Shown one piece after another: positions 1-5,476 of a stretch of DNA of 6,085 bases. The notes under the pieces were generated by a model. The model searched no databases. It was not told the origin of the DNA and saw only the letters and a list, made by a program, of their open reading frames with translations. How positions within the stretch are numbered: the first letter of the stretch is position 1; each line of letters starts with the position of its first letter. Origin of the DNA: CBIHNH01 sp966211425. Lineage in GTDB: Bacteria; Patescibacteriota; Saccharimonadia; Saccharimonadales; Saccharimonadaceae. The stretch spans positions 1 through 6,085 of the forward strand of contig CBIHNH010000035.1 of NCBI GenBank assembly GCA_966211425.1, in the 5' to 3' direction. Both the position numbers and the translations under genes were made by a program.

Positions 1-1
1 C

Positions 2-457
2 GCGTCTATCAGCTCGGGCAGCTACAGGGTCGCACCAGCTGGCTATGTTCAAGCAGGTGATGTCGTCGGTGGCGTCGGTAGTACAGGGCTTTCGACAGGA
101 CCGCATCTTCATCTCGAAGTGCGCGCCGGCGGTAGTGGCTGTAATATTACGGCCGACCCTGCAAACTATATGCAGCAGCAACCCGTTAACCCTGCGGTAG
201 TGACGCAGCACTACCATAACTCTGACGGTCTATACAGGTGCGGCTTTCATCCAGGAACCGACTACGGCGCATCCAATGGTTCACCTATCTTTGCGATAGC
301 CCCTGGTATGATGTATCGCGGCTGTTCTGCGCAACTGCTTGGCACCGATGCGTATGGATATGTCGCCATAGTTGAAATGGGTAACGGAGCAATCGCTATC
401 TACGCACATATGAGCGGTGGTCCGGCGGCCTGTAGTTACAACACATGGTATAACTAA
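2..457 (+). CDS. M23 (LytM/NlpD-type) peptidase-like protein, 3' end only, with a second incomplete M23 domain
   Basis: The frame is open from the window edge, so the 5' end is missing; 151 residues are visible. M23 enzymes are zinc endopeptidases that cut peptidoglycan cross-bridges outside the membrane. Residues 13-41 are the end of one M23 domain: a GDVVG-type strand, then GSTGLSTGPHLHLEVR, where H35 and H37 are the HxH pair (general base and zinc ligand). After a linker, a second M23 domain begins. It has the first zinc-ligand motif, FHPGTDYG (H83, D87), then GSPIFAIAPG and a YAHMSG strand (H136). It stops 15 residues after that His and has no second HxH, so this copy lacks a zinc ligand and is probably not catalytic by itself. 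Cysteines at 47, 80, 108 and 144 suit an exported protein with disulfides. The GTG at 119 lies inside the first domain and is not a real start. A terminator follows at once. The family call is firm; substrate and activity are inferred. Confidence 0.85.
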   Translation, partial: ASISSGSYRVAPAGYVQAGDVVGGVGSTGLSTGPHLHLEVRAGGSGCNITADPANYMQQQPVNPAVVTQHYHNSDGLYRCGFHPGTDYGASNGSPIFAIAPGMMYRGCSAQLLGTDAYGYVAIVEMGNGAIAIYAHMSGGPAACSYNTWYN

Positions 458-476
458 CAAACTCGATTATCTAATC

Positions 477-506
477 AAAACCGCACCCTAAAGAAGTGCG
501 GTTTTT
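477..506 (+). terminator. Rho-independent terminator after the M23 gene
   Basis: CCGCAC (481-486) pairs with GTGCGG (496-501) around a 9-nt loop. The flanking AAAA (477-480) pairs with TTTT (502-505), and a T run ends at 506. It begins 20 nt after the stop codon at 457. This shows that the early end of the M23 frame is a true gene end and not a sequencing frameshift with more coding sequence downstream. Confidence 0.85.
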
Positions 507-517
507 GATAGAGCTCA

Positions 518-529
518 TGCTAGTATAGT
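518..529 (+). promoter_or_regulatory. Probable promoter of the S41 peptidase gene (extended -10)
   Basis: TGC at 518-520 runs into TAGTATAGT. Either TAGTAT (521-526, with a TGn extension) or TATAGT (524-529) can serve as the -10. With TATAGT the expected start of transcription falls on or next to the ATG at 536, six nt downstream, giving a leaderless mRNA. No good -35 is visible, because that region is occupied by the upstream terminator. No Shine-Dalgarno precedes either ATG (530 or 536). Confidence 0.5.
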
Positions 530-535
530 ATGAGT

Positions 536-1765
536 ATGAATTTGACCGAAACACCCCAGGAACACCCCCAAAAACCAGCAAAGAAAAAAATACTACGCGG
601 ACGAACCGTTCCGGTTGCGAATGCGTTTTTTCTCGCCATAGTTGTTGGCTTGATTGGATTTGTTGGCGGTACGCGCTCCGAAGAGATATTTGCCCGTTTT
701 GATAGCAACAAAACCCCAGCTAGTATCGACTTTAGCTCGCTCGACGATGTCTACGATGTTCTTCGCAGCAAATACGATGGCAAACTCGACCAACAGGCGC
801 TTATCGACGGTGCAAAGCACGGAATGGCTCAGGCGACAGGTGACCCGTATACGACGTTCTTTAACGCCAAAGAAGCCGCTCAGTTCGAAAGTGATCTCGA
901 GGGCAGTTTTGAGGGTGTCGGTGCGGAACTTGGCAAGCGTAACGACCGCCTCATCATCATCAGTACGCTCGACGATAGCCCCGCAAAGGCAGCCGGTCTG
1001 CTCGCAAATGACGTTATCGTTGAAGTAAACGGTGAAGATACCAGTAAGTGGAGCGTCGAGCACGCCGTTTCAAAGATCCGCGGTGAAAAAGGTACGACCG
1101 TTAAACTGACCGTTTTGCGCGGTGACCAGGGTCTAAAGGATATCTCGATCACACGCGCCGCCATCACCAACCCGAGCGTAAAGAGTGAGATCACCCCTGA
1201 AAATGTCGGTTACCTCCGCATCTCCCGTTTCGGCGAAAATGATACCGCTTCACTCAGCCGACGGGCTGCCGAACAGTTCAAGGCTGCCGGCGTCAAAGCT
1301 GTCGTGCTCGACCTGCGCGGCAATGGCGGCGGTTACCTGGATGCCGCGGTGGACGTATCGAGTCTCTGGCTTGAGGACGAAACCGTCGTCACGCAGCGCT
1401 CACAGGGCAAAGTAACAAACACACTCCGTTCGCACAACGATGCACCCCTGAAGGGTATCAAGACGATTGTGCTCGTTGATGGTGGTAGTGCCAGTGCCAG
1501 CGAGATTGTCGCCGGTGCACTCGCCGACCATAAGGCTGCGACGCTCGTCGGAGAAAAGACATTTGGCAAGGGAAGCGTTCAGACTATCGAAGACCTGCCT
1601 GGTGGCGGCAAGCTCAAGGTAACTATCGCCAAATGGTTCACGCCAAACGGCAAAAACATCAACAAAGAAGGCATCAAACCTACCGAAGTTGTCGAGTTGA
1701 CTGTTGAGGACATCAACGCAAACCGTGACCCGCAGAAAGTTAGGGCGTTCGAACTGGCGCGCTAA
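536..1765 (+). CDS. S41 family C-terminal processing peptidase (CtpA/CtpB/Prc type), membrane-anchored
   Basis: A periplasm- or surface-facing serine protease that trims or degrades envelope proteins from their C-terminal ends. Numbering is from the ATG at 536 (409 residues). A Lys/Pro-rich cytoplasmic tail (1-25) precedes one membrane anchor (about 26-46, core AFFLAIVVGLIGFVGG). A helical region (about 66-122) carries the family signature DPYTTFF. A PDZ domain (about 124-196, with SPAKAAGLLANDVIVEVNG) presents substrate. The S41 core runs from about 205 to 390, with DLRGNGGGYL and GGSASASEIVAGAL. By family spacing the catalytic residues are S320, K345 (in TFGKGSVQT) and Q349; all are present, so the enzyme should be active. 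Length is normal for the family. An in-frame ATG at 530 would add two residues; 536 is preferred because it sits 6 nt after a TATAGT -10, like other genes here. A response regulator starts 46 nt after the stop. The family is certain; the substrate is unknown. Confidence 0.93.
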   Translation: MNLTETPQEHPQKPAKKKILRGRTVPVANAFFLAIVVGLIGFVGGTRSEEIFARFDSNKTPASIDFSSLDDVYDVLRSKYDGKLDQQALIDGAKHGMAQATGDPYTTFFNAKEAAQFESDLEGSFEGVGAELGKRNDRLIIISTLDDSPAKAAGLLANDVIVEVNGEDTSKWSVEHAVSKIRGEKGTTVKLTVLRGDQGLKDISITRAAITNPSVKSEITPENVGYLRISRFGENDTASLSRRAAEQFKAAGVKAVVLDLRGNGGGYLDAAVDVSSLWLEDETVVTQRSQGKVTNTLRSHNDAPLKGIKTIVLVDGGSASASEIVAGALADHKAATLVGEKTFGKGSVQTIEDLPGGGKLKVTIAKWFTPNGKNINKEGIKPTEVVELTVEDINANRDPQKVRAFELAR

Positions 1766-1769
1766 GCGC

Positions 1770-1798
1770 TTGTGGCTGAAAACCCGATAGAGTACACT
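1770..1798 (+). promoter_or_regulatory. Possible promoter of the receiver-protein gene
   Basis: TTGTGG (1770-1775) and TACACT (1793-1798) are separated by 17 nt. Transcription would begin about 1804-1805, giving a leader of only about 7 nt before the ATG at 1812. A weak purine stretch, AAGAGA (1802-1807), could be a Shine-Dalgarno if transcription instead reads through from the peptidase gene. The match to consensus is moderate, so cotranscription with the upstream gene remains possible. Confidence 0.35.
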
Positions 1799-1811
1799 CA
1801 TAAGAGAACCT

Positions 1812-2195
1812 ATGGATACGAAAAAGAAGATCTTACTAGTCGAAGACGACATCGCTCTGGCGAATGTCTACAAAACCCGCCTCGAGGCTGAAAATTTTGA
1901 TGTACGTCACGTCGATAACGGTGAACAAGCGCTGACAAATGCCATCGAGTTCCATCCTGATCTCGTCGTTCTCGATGTTATGATGCCAAAGATCAACGGC
2001 TTCGATGTCCTAGACTTGCTCCGTTCAACTCCTGAAACGATGAACACCCGGGTTATCCTGCTGACGGCGCTCTCACAGGCCAAAGACAAGGAACACGCCG
2101 AACGGCTCGGCGCAGACGACTACCTCGTCAAATCCCAGGTCGTTATCGGTGACGTCGTCGCCCGCATCAAACACCACCTCGACATCAAAGACTAG
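1812..2195 (+). CDS. Stand-alone CheY-like response regulator receiver protein
   Basis: A single phosphoacceptor domain of 127 residues with no output domain. It begins ILLVEDD, placing the acidic Mg-binding residues at E11, D12 and D13. The phosphorylation site is D55 in LDVMMPKINGFDVL. The switch Thr is T85 in LLTA, the aromatic switch position is Y104 and the conserved Lys is K107 in DDYLVKS. All positions needed for phosphorylation and signalling are present. Proteins of this type act by binding a partner, as CheY does, or as a relay between a histidine kinase and another protein; no kinase or output gene is in this window. The gene begins 46 nt after the S41 peptidase on the same strand, so a link to envelope stress is possible but is only suggested by position. 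It ends with TAG, which shows that TAG is used as a stop codon here. Confidence 0.93.
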   Translation: MDTKKKILLVEDDIALANVYKTRLEAENFDVRHVDNGEQALTNAIEFHPDLVVLDVMMPKINGFDVLDLLRSTPETMNTRVILLTALSQAKDKEHAERLGADDYLVKSQVVIGDVVARIKHHLDIKD

Positions 2196-2221
2196 ACGAC
2201 TACGCGCTTAGCATAAGCTTA

Positions 2222-2250
2222 TTGACAAATAGGCAATTTTTTGCTATCAT
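2222..2250 (+). promoter_or_regulatory. Strong near-consensus promoter of the 67-residue protein / HEXXH protein unit
   Basis: A perfect -35 TTGACA (2222-2227), a 17-nt spacer, an extended -10 TGC (2242-2244) and TATCAT (2245-2250). The predicted transcription start (about 2257) falls on the ATG at 2258, so the mRNA should be leaderless. The TTG of the -35 also happens to open a longer reading frame in phase, but that start would lie upstream of the transcript. This is the best promoter match in the window. Confidence 0.85.
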
Positions 2251-2257
2251 AATGCTT

Positions 2258-2461
2258 ATGGAATCAGAAAATAAACATCTAGAATCACCTCACGTTCGTA
2301 GCCGAGAAGAAGTCGAGGCTATCGCCGCAAATACAGAACGACTTGAAAATGCGAAGCGTCTTGTTGCTCGGCTCGGCGGATTGGGCATCGACGCAGCGAA
2401 AGACACCGAGTCCGAGCCTGTAGGCCACGAGCTTAAAGATCGGCTTGATGGAAGCTCGTAA
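2258..2461 (+). CDS. Small protein of unknown function (67 residues), first gene of the HEXXH unit
   Basis: I do not recognise this protein. It is hydrophilic and highly charged, with no Cys, no signal peptide and no membrane segment. Residues about 14-42 (RSREEVEAIA onward to LVARLGGLG) look like an amphipathic helix able to form a coiled coil or dock on a partner; the C-terminal third is acidic and likely flexible. The start at 2258 is chosen because the -10 hexamer ends at 2250, giving a leaderless message; the in-phase ATG at 2252 and TTG at 2222 lie upstream of the expected transcript. It lacks an evident DNA-binding fold, so an antitoxin-type repressor is not supported. The next gene starts 19 nt after the stop, within the same promoter-terminator unit, so a role with the HEXXH protein (partner, chaperone, inhibitor or regulator) is a reasonable inference. 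Codon phase, promoter position and spacing make it a believable gene. Confidence 0.65.
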   Translation: MESENKHLESPHVRSREEVEAIAANTERLENAKRLVARLGGLGIDAAKDTESEPVGHELKDRLDGSS

Positions 2462-2480
2462 CTCCACAGAGAAGTAACCG

Positions 2481-3947
2481 ATGGCACACACAACCGAGAA
2501 TATATCCCATACTGACAGCCCTGAAAAAAACGGTATGCGTGCGGCCGAACGATTTAAAGCCGAACTCACAAAGCTAGCAGAACGAATTCCAGAAATCAAC
2601 GCGCGTCCAGAAATCGGCGAGGCAGGCATACAACTCATAGATGAGTACGGCCTCAAGCCGTCATTATTCGAAGATGAGGGCAGGAGCCTGGTTTTTGCCG
2701 CTATCGCGAGCAGAGAAGCGGATCGTAGTGATTCATCCGACGACCAGGCTCATACAGAAAAGATGTATCTATCTGATGCGATAGCACTGCTTGCATCGGA
2801 TCATAGTGACAAGTTAATCGATGCTAAGCGTCTGATTGATGCAGAAGATACGCAGTTTGATGAAACGACCAGATTTCGAGTGTATGAAAAGTACACAGAT
2901 GTTCGTTTGTCTCATGGAATAAGCGAGGCTATTCGTTCACGGGGATTGCTCGACGCCGTCAGAAGTCGTCTTGGTGTTACTGATGAAAACGAAGATCCTT
3001 TTCAGATTCGCGTACTCAGTATTGGGAGCGTCTTTCAGAGCCGTGGTCTCGATGCCCCAGCTATCAATTATGATGACATTGACTACACTAGCCCCGACGA
3101 TAGGGCGCTAGTTGATAAAGCTCACGAAGAACGTAATGCCGTCCAAGGTTGGAAGGATGGCTTAGAGCAAAGAGCGACTGAGTTTAGAAAAGAGCTTGGT
3201 ATTCCGCAGTACTCATCAGACGCTTGGGTTACCGAGATTAATGGCGAAAAAAATCTATGTATTAGTATGCCACTTGCAGAAAAGTTGCTGGATGAGAGTC
3301 TTACCAGTGGGTCACAGAACTATAGTGCGCGTGACCGCGAGATGGATATCTCAATACTTGAGCACGAATACACCCACACCCAGGGTGGGGTCAACCTGGA
3401 TGGCAAGGCGGTCTTTGGCATTAATCTCGAAGAGTTGCGTGCTGAGTATTTCTCTGGAAATAACCTTGGATATCAGGATATCAAAGGCCTTTTCCGTGAT
3501 TACGAAGTCGTCACGGGACAAAGTGTCGCTCTTGAAATGAGTAAGCTCGAAAAAGGCGGTACTCCGGCTGAGGTGTATAGTCGGGTAGCCAATACCGTCG
3601 GGTTGAGCGAAACGTTGAGTATACTTCTCGCATCACCTGATAATTACGTAGACGAACAGAGTAACACTTTCACAAAGGCCGTACATGAGCATATAGGTGG
3701 AATTGACGGTGTTCTTGGGTCTGTCCTCGATGCACAATTGGGCGCCGGCGCTAAAGATGCTATCGAAAAGCGAGTAGACATCACCGCAAAACGCTTGAAC
3801 GAGATAGTTAACCGACCAGGGTCGCCTATTGACCTGGACTTTGTCGAGAATACACGCAAGAGGGCGGGGTCACATGCCGTTACTGAGCTTATTGTTGAGC
3901 GAGCAAGAGAGCTGCAGAGGGCGAATGCCGAATCTACTATCAATTAA
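2481..3947 (+). CDS. Putative zinc metalloprotease with HEYTH motif, function unknown
   Basis: A 488-residue protein with a clear zincin motif in ILEHEYTHTQGG: H295 and H299 as zinc ligands and E296 as catalytic base. Downstream, INLEELRAEYFSGN provides Glu candidates for the third ligand (E317 or E318, 18-19 residues after H299, or E322), which is the spacing of gluzincins. About 290 residues of hydrophilic, Asp/Glu-rich, mostly helical sequence precede the motif, and about 165 follow. There is no signal peptide, no membrane segment and only one Cys (260), so it appears to be cytosolic or exported by a route not visible here. The ATG at 2481 has a weak GAGAAG ribosome site (2469-2474) 6 nt upstream. 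It is the second gene of a two-gene unit with the 67-residue protein, and a strong hairpin follows its stop directly. The motif plus the downstream EE..AE makes peptidase activity likely, but I cannot name a family; substrate and target cell (self or partner) are unknown. Confidence 0.8.
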   Translation: MAHTTENISHTDSPEKNGMRAAERFKAELTKLAERIPEINARPEIGEAGIQLIDEYGLKPSLFEDEGRSLVFAAIASREADRSDSSDDQAHTEKMYLSDAIALLASDHSDKLIDAKRLIDAEDTQFDETTRFRVYEKYTDVRLSHGISEAIRSRGLLDAVRSRLGVTDENEDPFQIRVLSIGSVFQSRGLDAPAINYDDIDYTSPDDRALVDKAHEERNAVQGWKDGLEQRATEFRKELGIPQYSSDAWVTEINGEKNLCISMPLAEKLLDESLTSGSQNYSARDREMDISILEHEYTHTQGGVNLDGKAVFGINLEELRAEYFSGNNLGYQDIKGLFRDYEVVTGQSVALEMSKLEKGGTPAEVYSRVANTVGLSETLSILLASPDNYVDEQSNTFTKAVHEHIGGIDGVLGSVLDAQLGAGAKDAIEKRVDITAKRLNEIVNRPGSPIDLDFVENTRKRAGSHAVTELIVERARELQRANAESTIN

Positions 3948-3979
3948 AAATACCGATTATCACAATCGGTATTTTTAAT
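3943..3979. terminator. Bidirectional terminator between the HEXXH gene and rpmA
   Basis: A perfect 16-bp stem (3943-3958 with 3964-3979) closed by a 5-nt loop ATCAC. It has an A run on the left arm and a T run on the right, so it reads as a hairpin plus U-tract on both strands. It overlaps the stop codon of the plus-strand HEXXH gene and lies 15 nt beyond the stop of minus-strand rpmA, so it can end both converging transcripts. Confidence 0.9.
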
Positions 3980-3994
3980 GAGCCTTGGGGCAAA

Positions 3995-4267
3995 TTATTC
4001 TACGACGACTTGGGTGCGTCGGGCAGTTTTGCCGGTGAAACGACGTGTTTTCACTTGGCGAAATGCAACGACACCTTCGCGCTCAGCGTGGATGGTGAAG
4101 TTACGGCTCATGTAGGTGCCAGGACCAGCTTGCTTGGTTTCGCCTACTTGGCGGACGAGAACTTCGCCAGCGTTAACTTTTTGGCCGCCATATCGTTTGA
4201 CGCCAAGTCGTTGTCCGGGACTGTCGTGGATATTTTTGCTTGATCCACCTGCTTTAACTTTTGACAT
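3995..4267 (-). CDS. rpmA: 50S ribosomal protein bL27
   Basis: A 90-residue structural protein of the large ribosomal subunit; its N-terminal tail reaches the peptidyl transferase centre. The family signature is plain: KAGGSSKNIHDSPGQRLGVKR, then YGGQKVNAGEVLVRQ. The start is at the expected place with no cleavable N-terminal extension as in Firmicutes. The tail reads MSKVKAGGS where Escherichia coli has MAHKKAGGS, so the His-Lys near the tRNA ends are replaced by Lys-Val. The Shine-Dalgarno AAGGAG sits inside the last codons of the upstream methyltransferase gene, with only 2 nt between that stop and this ATG, so translation is probably coupled. The common partner rplU (bL21) is not adjacent in this window. 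The identification is certain. Confidence 0.97.
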   Translation of the reverse strand: MSKVKAGGSSKNIHDSPGQRLGVKRYGGQKVNAGEVLVRQVGETKQAGPGTYMSRNFTIHAEREGVVAFRQVKTRRFTGKTARRTQVVVE

Positions 4268-4269
4268 AA

Positions 4270-5436
4270 TTACTCCTTAGTCAGTACTACTAATTCGCGG
4301 CCCGTAACCTGGTCCTCTCTACGGTAGATGAGGTCTTCACGATTAGCGTGCACAAAATCTATACGATTGTACCCCAGTTTCTCGAGGTCGTCAAGTAGGG
4401 GAAGGTGGTGAACCGTCCCGTTGGCGTACCATGCTGGCATGGCGATACAGATAGGCGCGCCGGATTCGATCTGTCCTTTGAGATTACGCAAGAACTTGCG
4501 CATGATGAGGTTGCTCGTTTGTATGGTTTCGTGAAGGGCTTCTTTGGTCGGCTCAGTGGCGAACGGATGGCCGAGGTAGCCTTCGCAGGCGACAGCGTCT
4601 ATTGGTTTGCGCCAAGTGTGATCGGTAGCGTCCGCAGTTTCGAGTAAAAGCTTTGTTTTTATCGGGTAGCGCTCGAACAGCCAGTCGATGTTGTCTTTGG
4701 TGTAGCGGATCATTTTTTCACTGATATCGGTTCCGTAGAGGGCATATCCCATCAGCGACGCCTCTTGGAGGACGACCCCAGTACCACAGAACGGGTCGAG
4801 GATAGTTTTCTGGTTGCCATCCGCCGGCAGAGACCAAACAGATAGGTTAACGATGGTTTGGGCGAGTTTCGGCGGGAGCATACCGACGAATGTGTCGCGT
4901 TTTGGCCGATCACGGTCTCGTTTGCGGTAGGCGTCGATAGCTTGAACCTCTGTAGCTCGGGCGATAACCATCGAGTTGCCGTCGCGAGCGATTATGATCT
5001 CGCAGCCACGGTCGTCGGTCAGGTTATTGTGATAGGTCTGGGCGCTCGAGAGGGCGAGCTCGTTGTTTGGAACGACACGGACTGATCGGCCGGTGTCGCG
5101 CAGCGCACGTTTGAGTGACAAGATGTTGGCGTTGAGTTTTGGCACGGTCATGTCGAGGCCGTAGAGGCTGACGCCGAGCTTGAGTTTACCTTCGGTAGAG
5201 GCTACTTCGCCTGCGAGATTTTTCTGAAGCCAGAGGAAGGCTTTTTGCGGATTTGTGCCCTGAATAGTGGTTAGAATCCGACCGGCTTTGATGCTGCCGC
5301 CGAGACGCTTGAAGTCAACATCGGCGTCGACGGCTGCTGCCTGGTTGCCGACCGGTCGCATAGCATCGCTACCGTACAGTGCTTCGAGTTCTGCTAGGCC
5401 GATAGCAGGTTGACGGCCGAGAATACAAATAATCAT
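4270..5436 (-). CDS. THUMP/Trm11-like RNA methyltransferase family protein with atypical motif IV
   Basis: A 388-residue SAM-dependent methyltransferase of the UPF0020/Trm11/Trm-G10 type, which usually methylates guanosine N2 in tRNA or rRNA. Residues 1 to about 165 form an N-terminal region in the place where THUMP/NFLD RNA-binding domains sit. A family-typical junction follows (DRPKRDTFVGMLPPKLAQ, about 175-193). The Rossmann core has motif I LDPFCGTG (D214-G220) for SAM binding, and D237 in GTDIS as the likely ribose-binding acid. At the position of the usual (D/N)PP(Y/F) catalytic motif IV it has ACEGYLGHPF (E285-G286-Y287-L288), so the Pro-Pro and the Asp/Asn are missing. Either this is a lineage variant with altered chemistry or substrate, or binding without the usual catalysis. 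The gene is leaderless (TATACT ends 7 nt before the ATG) and is followed by coupled rpmA, pointing to a translation-related role. Fold confidence is high; substrate is unknown. Confidence 0.85.
   Translation of the reverse strand: MIICILGRQPAIGLAELEALYGSDAMRPVGNQAAAVDADVDFKRLGGSIKAGRILTTIQGTNPQKAFLWLQKNLAGEVASTEGKLKLGVSLYGLDMTVPKLNANILSLKRALRDTGRSVRVVPNNELALSSAQTYHNNLTDDRGCEIIIARDGNSMVIARATEVQAIDAYRKRDRDRPKRDTFVGMLPPKLAQTIVNLSVWSLPADGNQKTILDPFCGTGVVLQEASLMGYALYGTDISEKMIRYTKDNIDWLFERYPIKTKLLLETADATDHTWRKPIDAVACEGYLGHPFATEPTKEALHETIQTSNLIMRKFLRNLKGQIESGAPICIAMPAWYANGTVHHLPLLDDLEKLGYNRIDFVHANREDLIYRREDQVTGRELVVLTKE
4273..4278 (-). promoter_or_regulatory. Shine-Dalgarno of rpmA embedded in the upstream gene
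   Basis: On the minus strand, AAGGAG lies 5 nt before the rpmA ATG. The same six bases encode the last Lys-Glu of the methyltransferase, directly before its TAA. This near-overlap decides the rpmA start and implies coupling of the two genes on one mRNA. Confidence 0.85.
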
Positions 5437-5443
5437 GAAGTCC

Positions 5444-5449
5444 AGTATA
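5444..5449 (-). promoter_or_regulatory. -10 element of the methyltransferase-rpmA operon
   Basis: Minus-strand TATACT lies 7 nt before the ATG at 5436, so transcription should begin at or next to the start codon (leaderless). No Shine-Dalgarno is present and no clear -35 is seen at 17 nt. It forms an inverted pair with the plus-strand TATACT at 5465-5470, making a compact divergent promoter. Confidence 0.6.
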
Positions 5450-5461
5450 TAGTAGTCGGCT

Positions 5462-5470
5462 TGCTATACT
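5462..5470 (+). promoter_or_regulatory. Extended -10 promoter of the membrane-protein gene
   Basis: TGC (5462-5464) followed by TATACT (5465-5470) ends 6 nt before the ATG at 5477, which predicts a leaderless or nearly leaderless mRNA. No consensus -35 is visible. The TGn extension may compensate for that. The two divergent -10 boxes are only 15 bp apart, so polymerase binding to one is likely to exclude the other. Confidence 0.6.
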
Positions 5471-5476
5471 AGAGGT

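Noticed and set aside
119..457. M23 gene starting at the GTG at 119
   Set aside because: The frame is open and clearly homologous upstream to the window edge (GSTGLSTGPHLHLE), so the GTG is an internal Val.
593..1063. Long minus-strand frame and other frames overlapping the S41 peptidase
   Set aside because: They are antisense or off-phase shadows of a gene whose family motifs are unambiguous.
2206..2218. Hairpin GCTTA-GCA-TAAGC after the receiver gene as a terminator
   Set aside because: The stem is only 5 bp and AT-rich, and it has no following T run.
2222..2257. TTG start at 2222 (or ATG at 2252) for the small gene, adding 12 (or 2) residues
   Set aside because: The TTG is the first half of a perfect -35 TTGACA and the -10 ends at 2250, so these codons lie upstream of the predicted transcript.
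2258..3947. Classical toxin-antitoxin reading of the two-gene unit (Xre/ImmA type)
   Set aside because: The small protein shows no helix-turn-helix, and the large protein is far longer than ImmA-like peptidases and has a different motif context (HEYTHTQGG).
4010..4243. Plus-strand frame opposite rpmA
   Set aside because: It lies entirely within the certain bL27 gene on the other strand and has no promoter or ribosome site.
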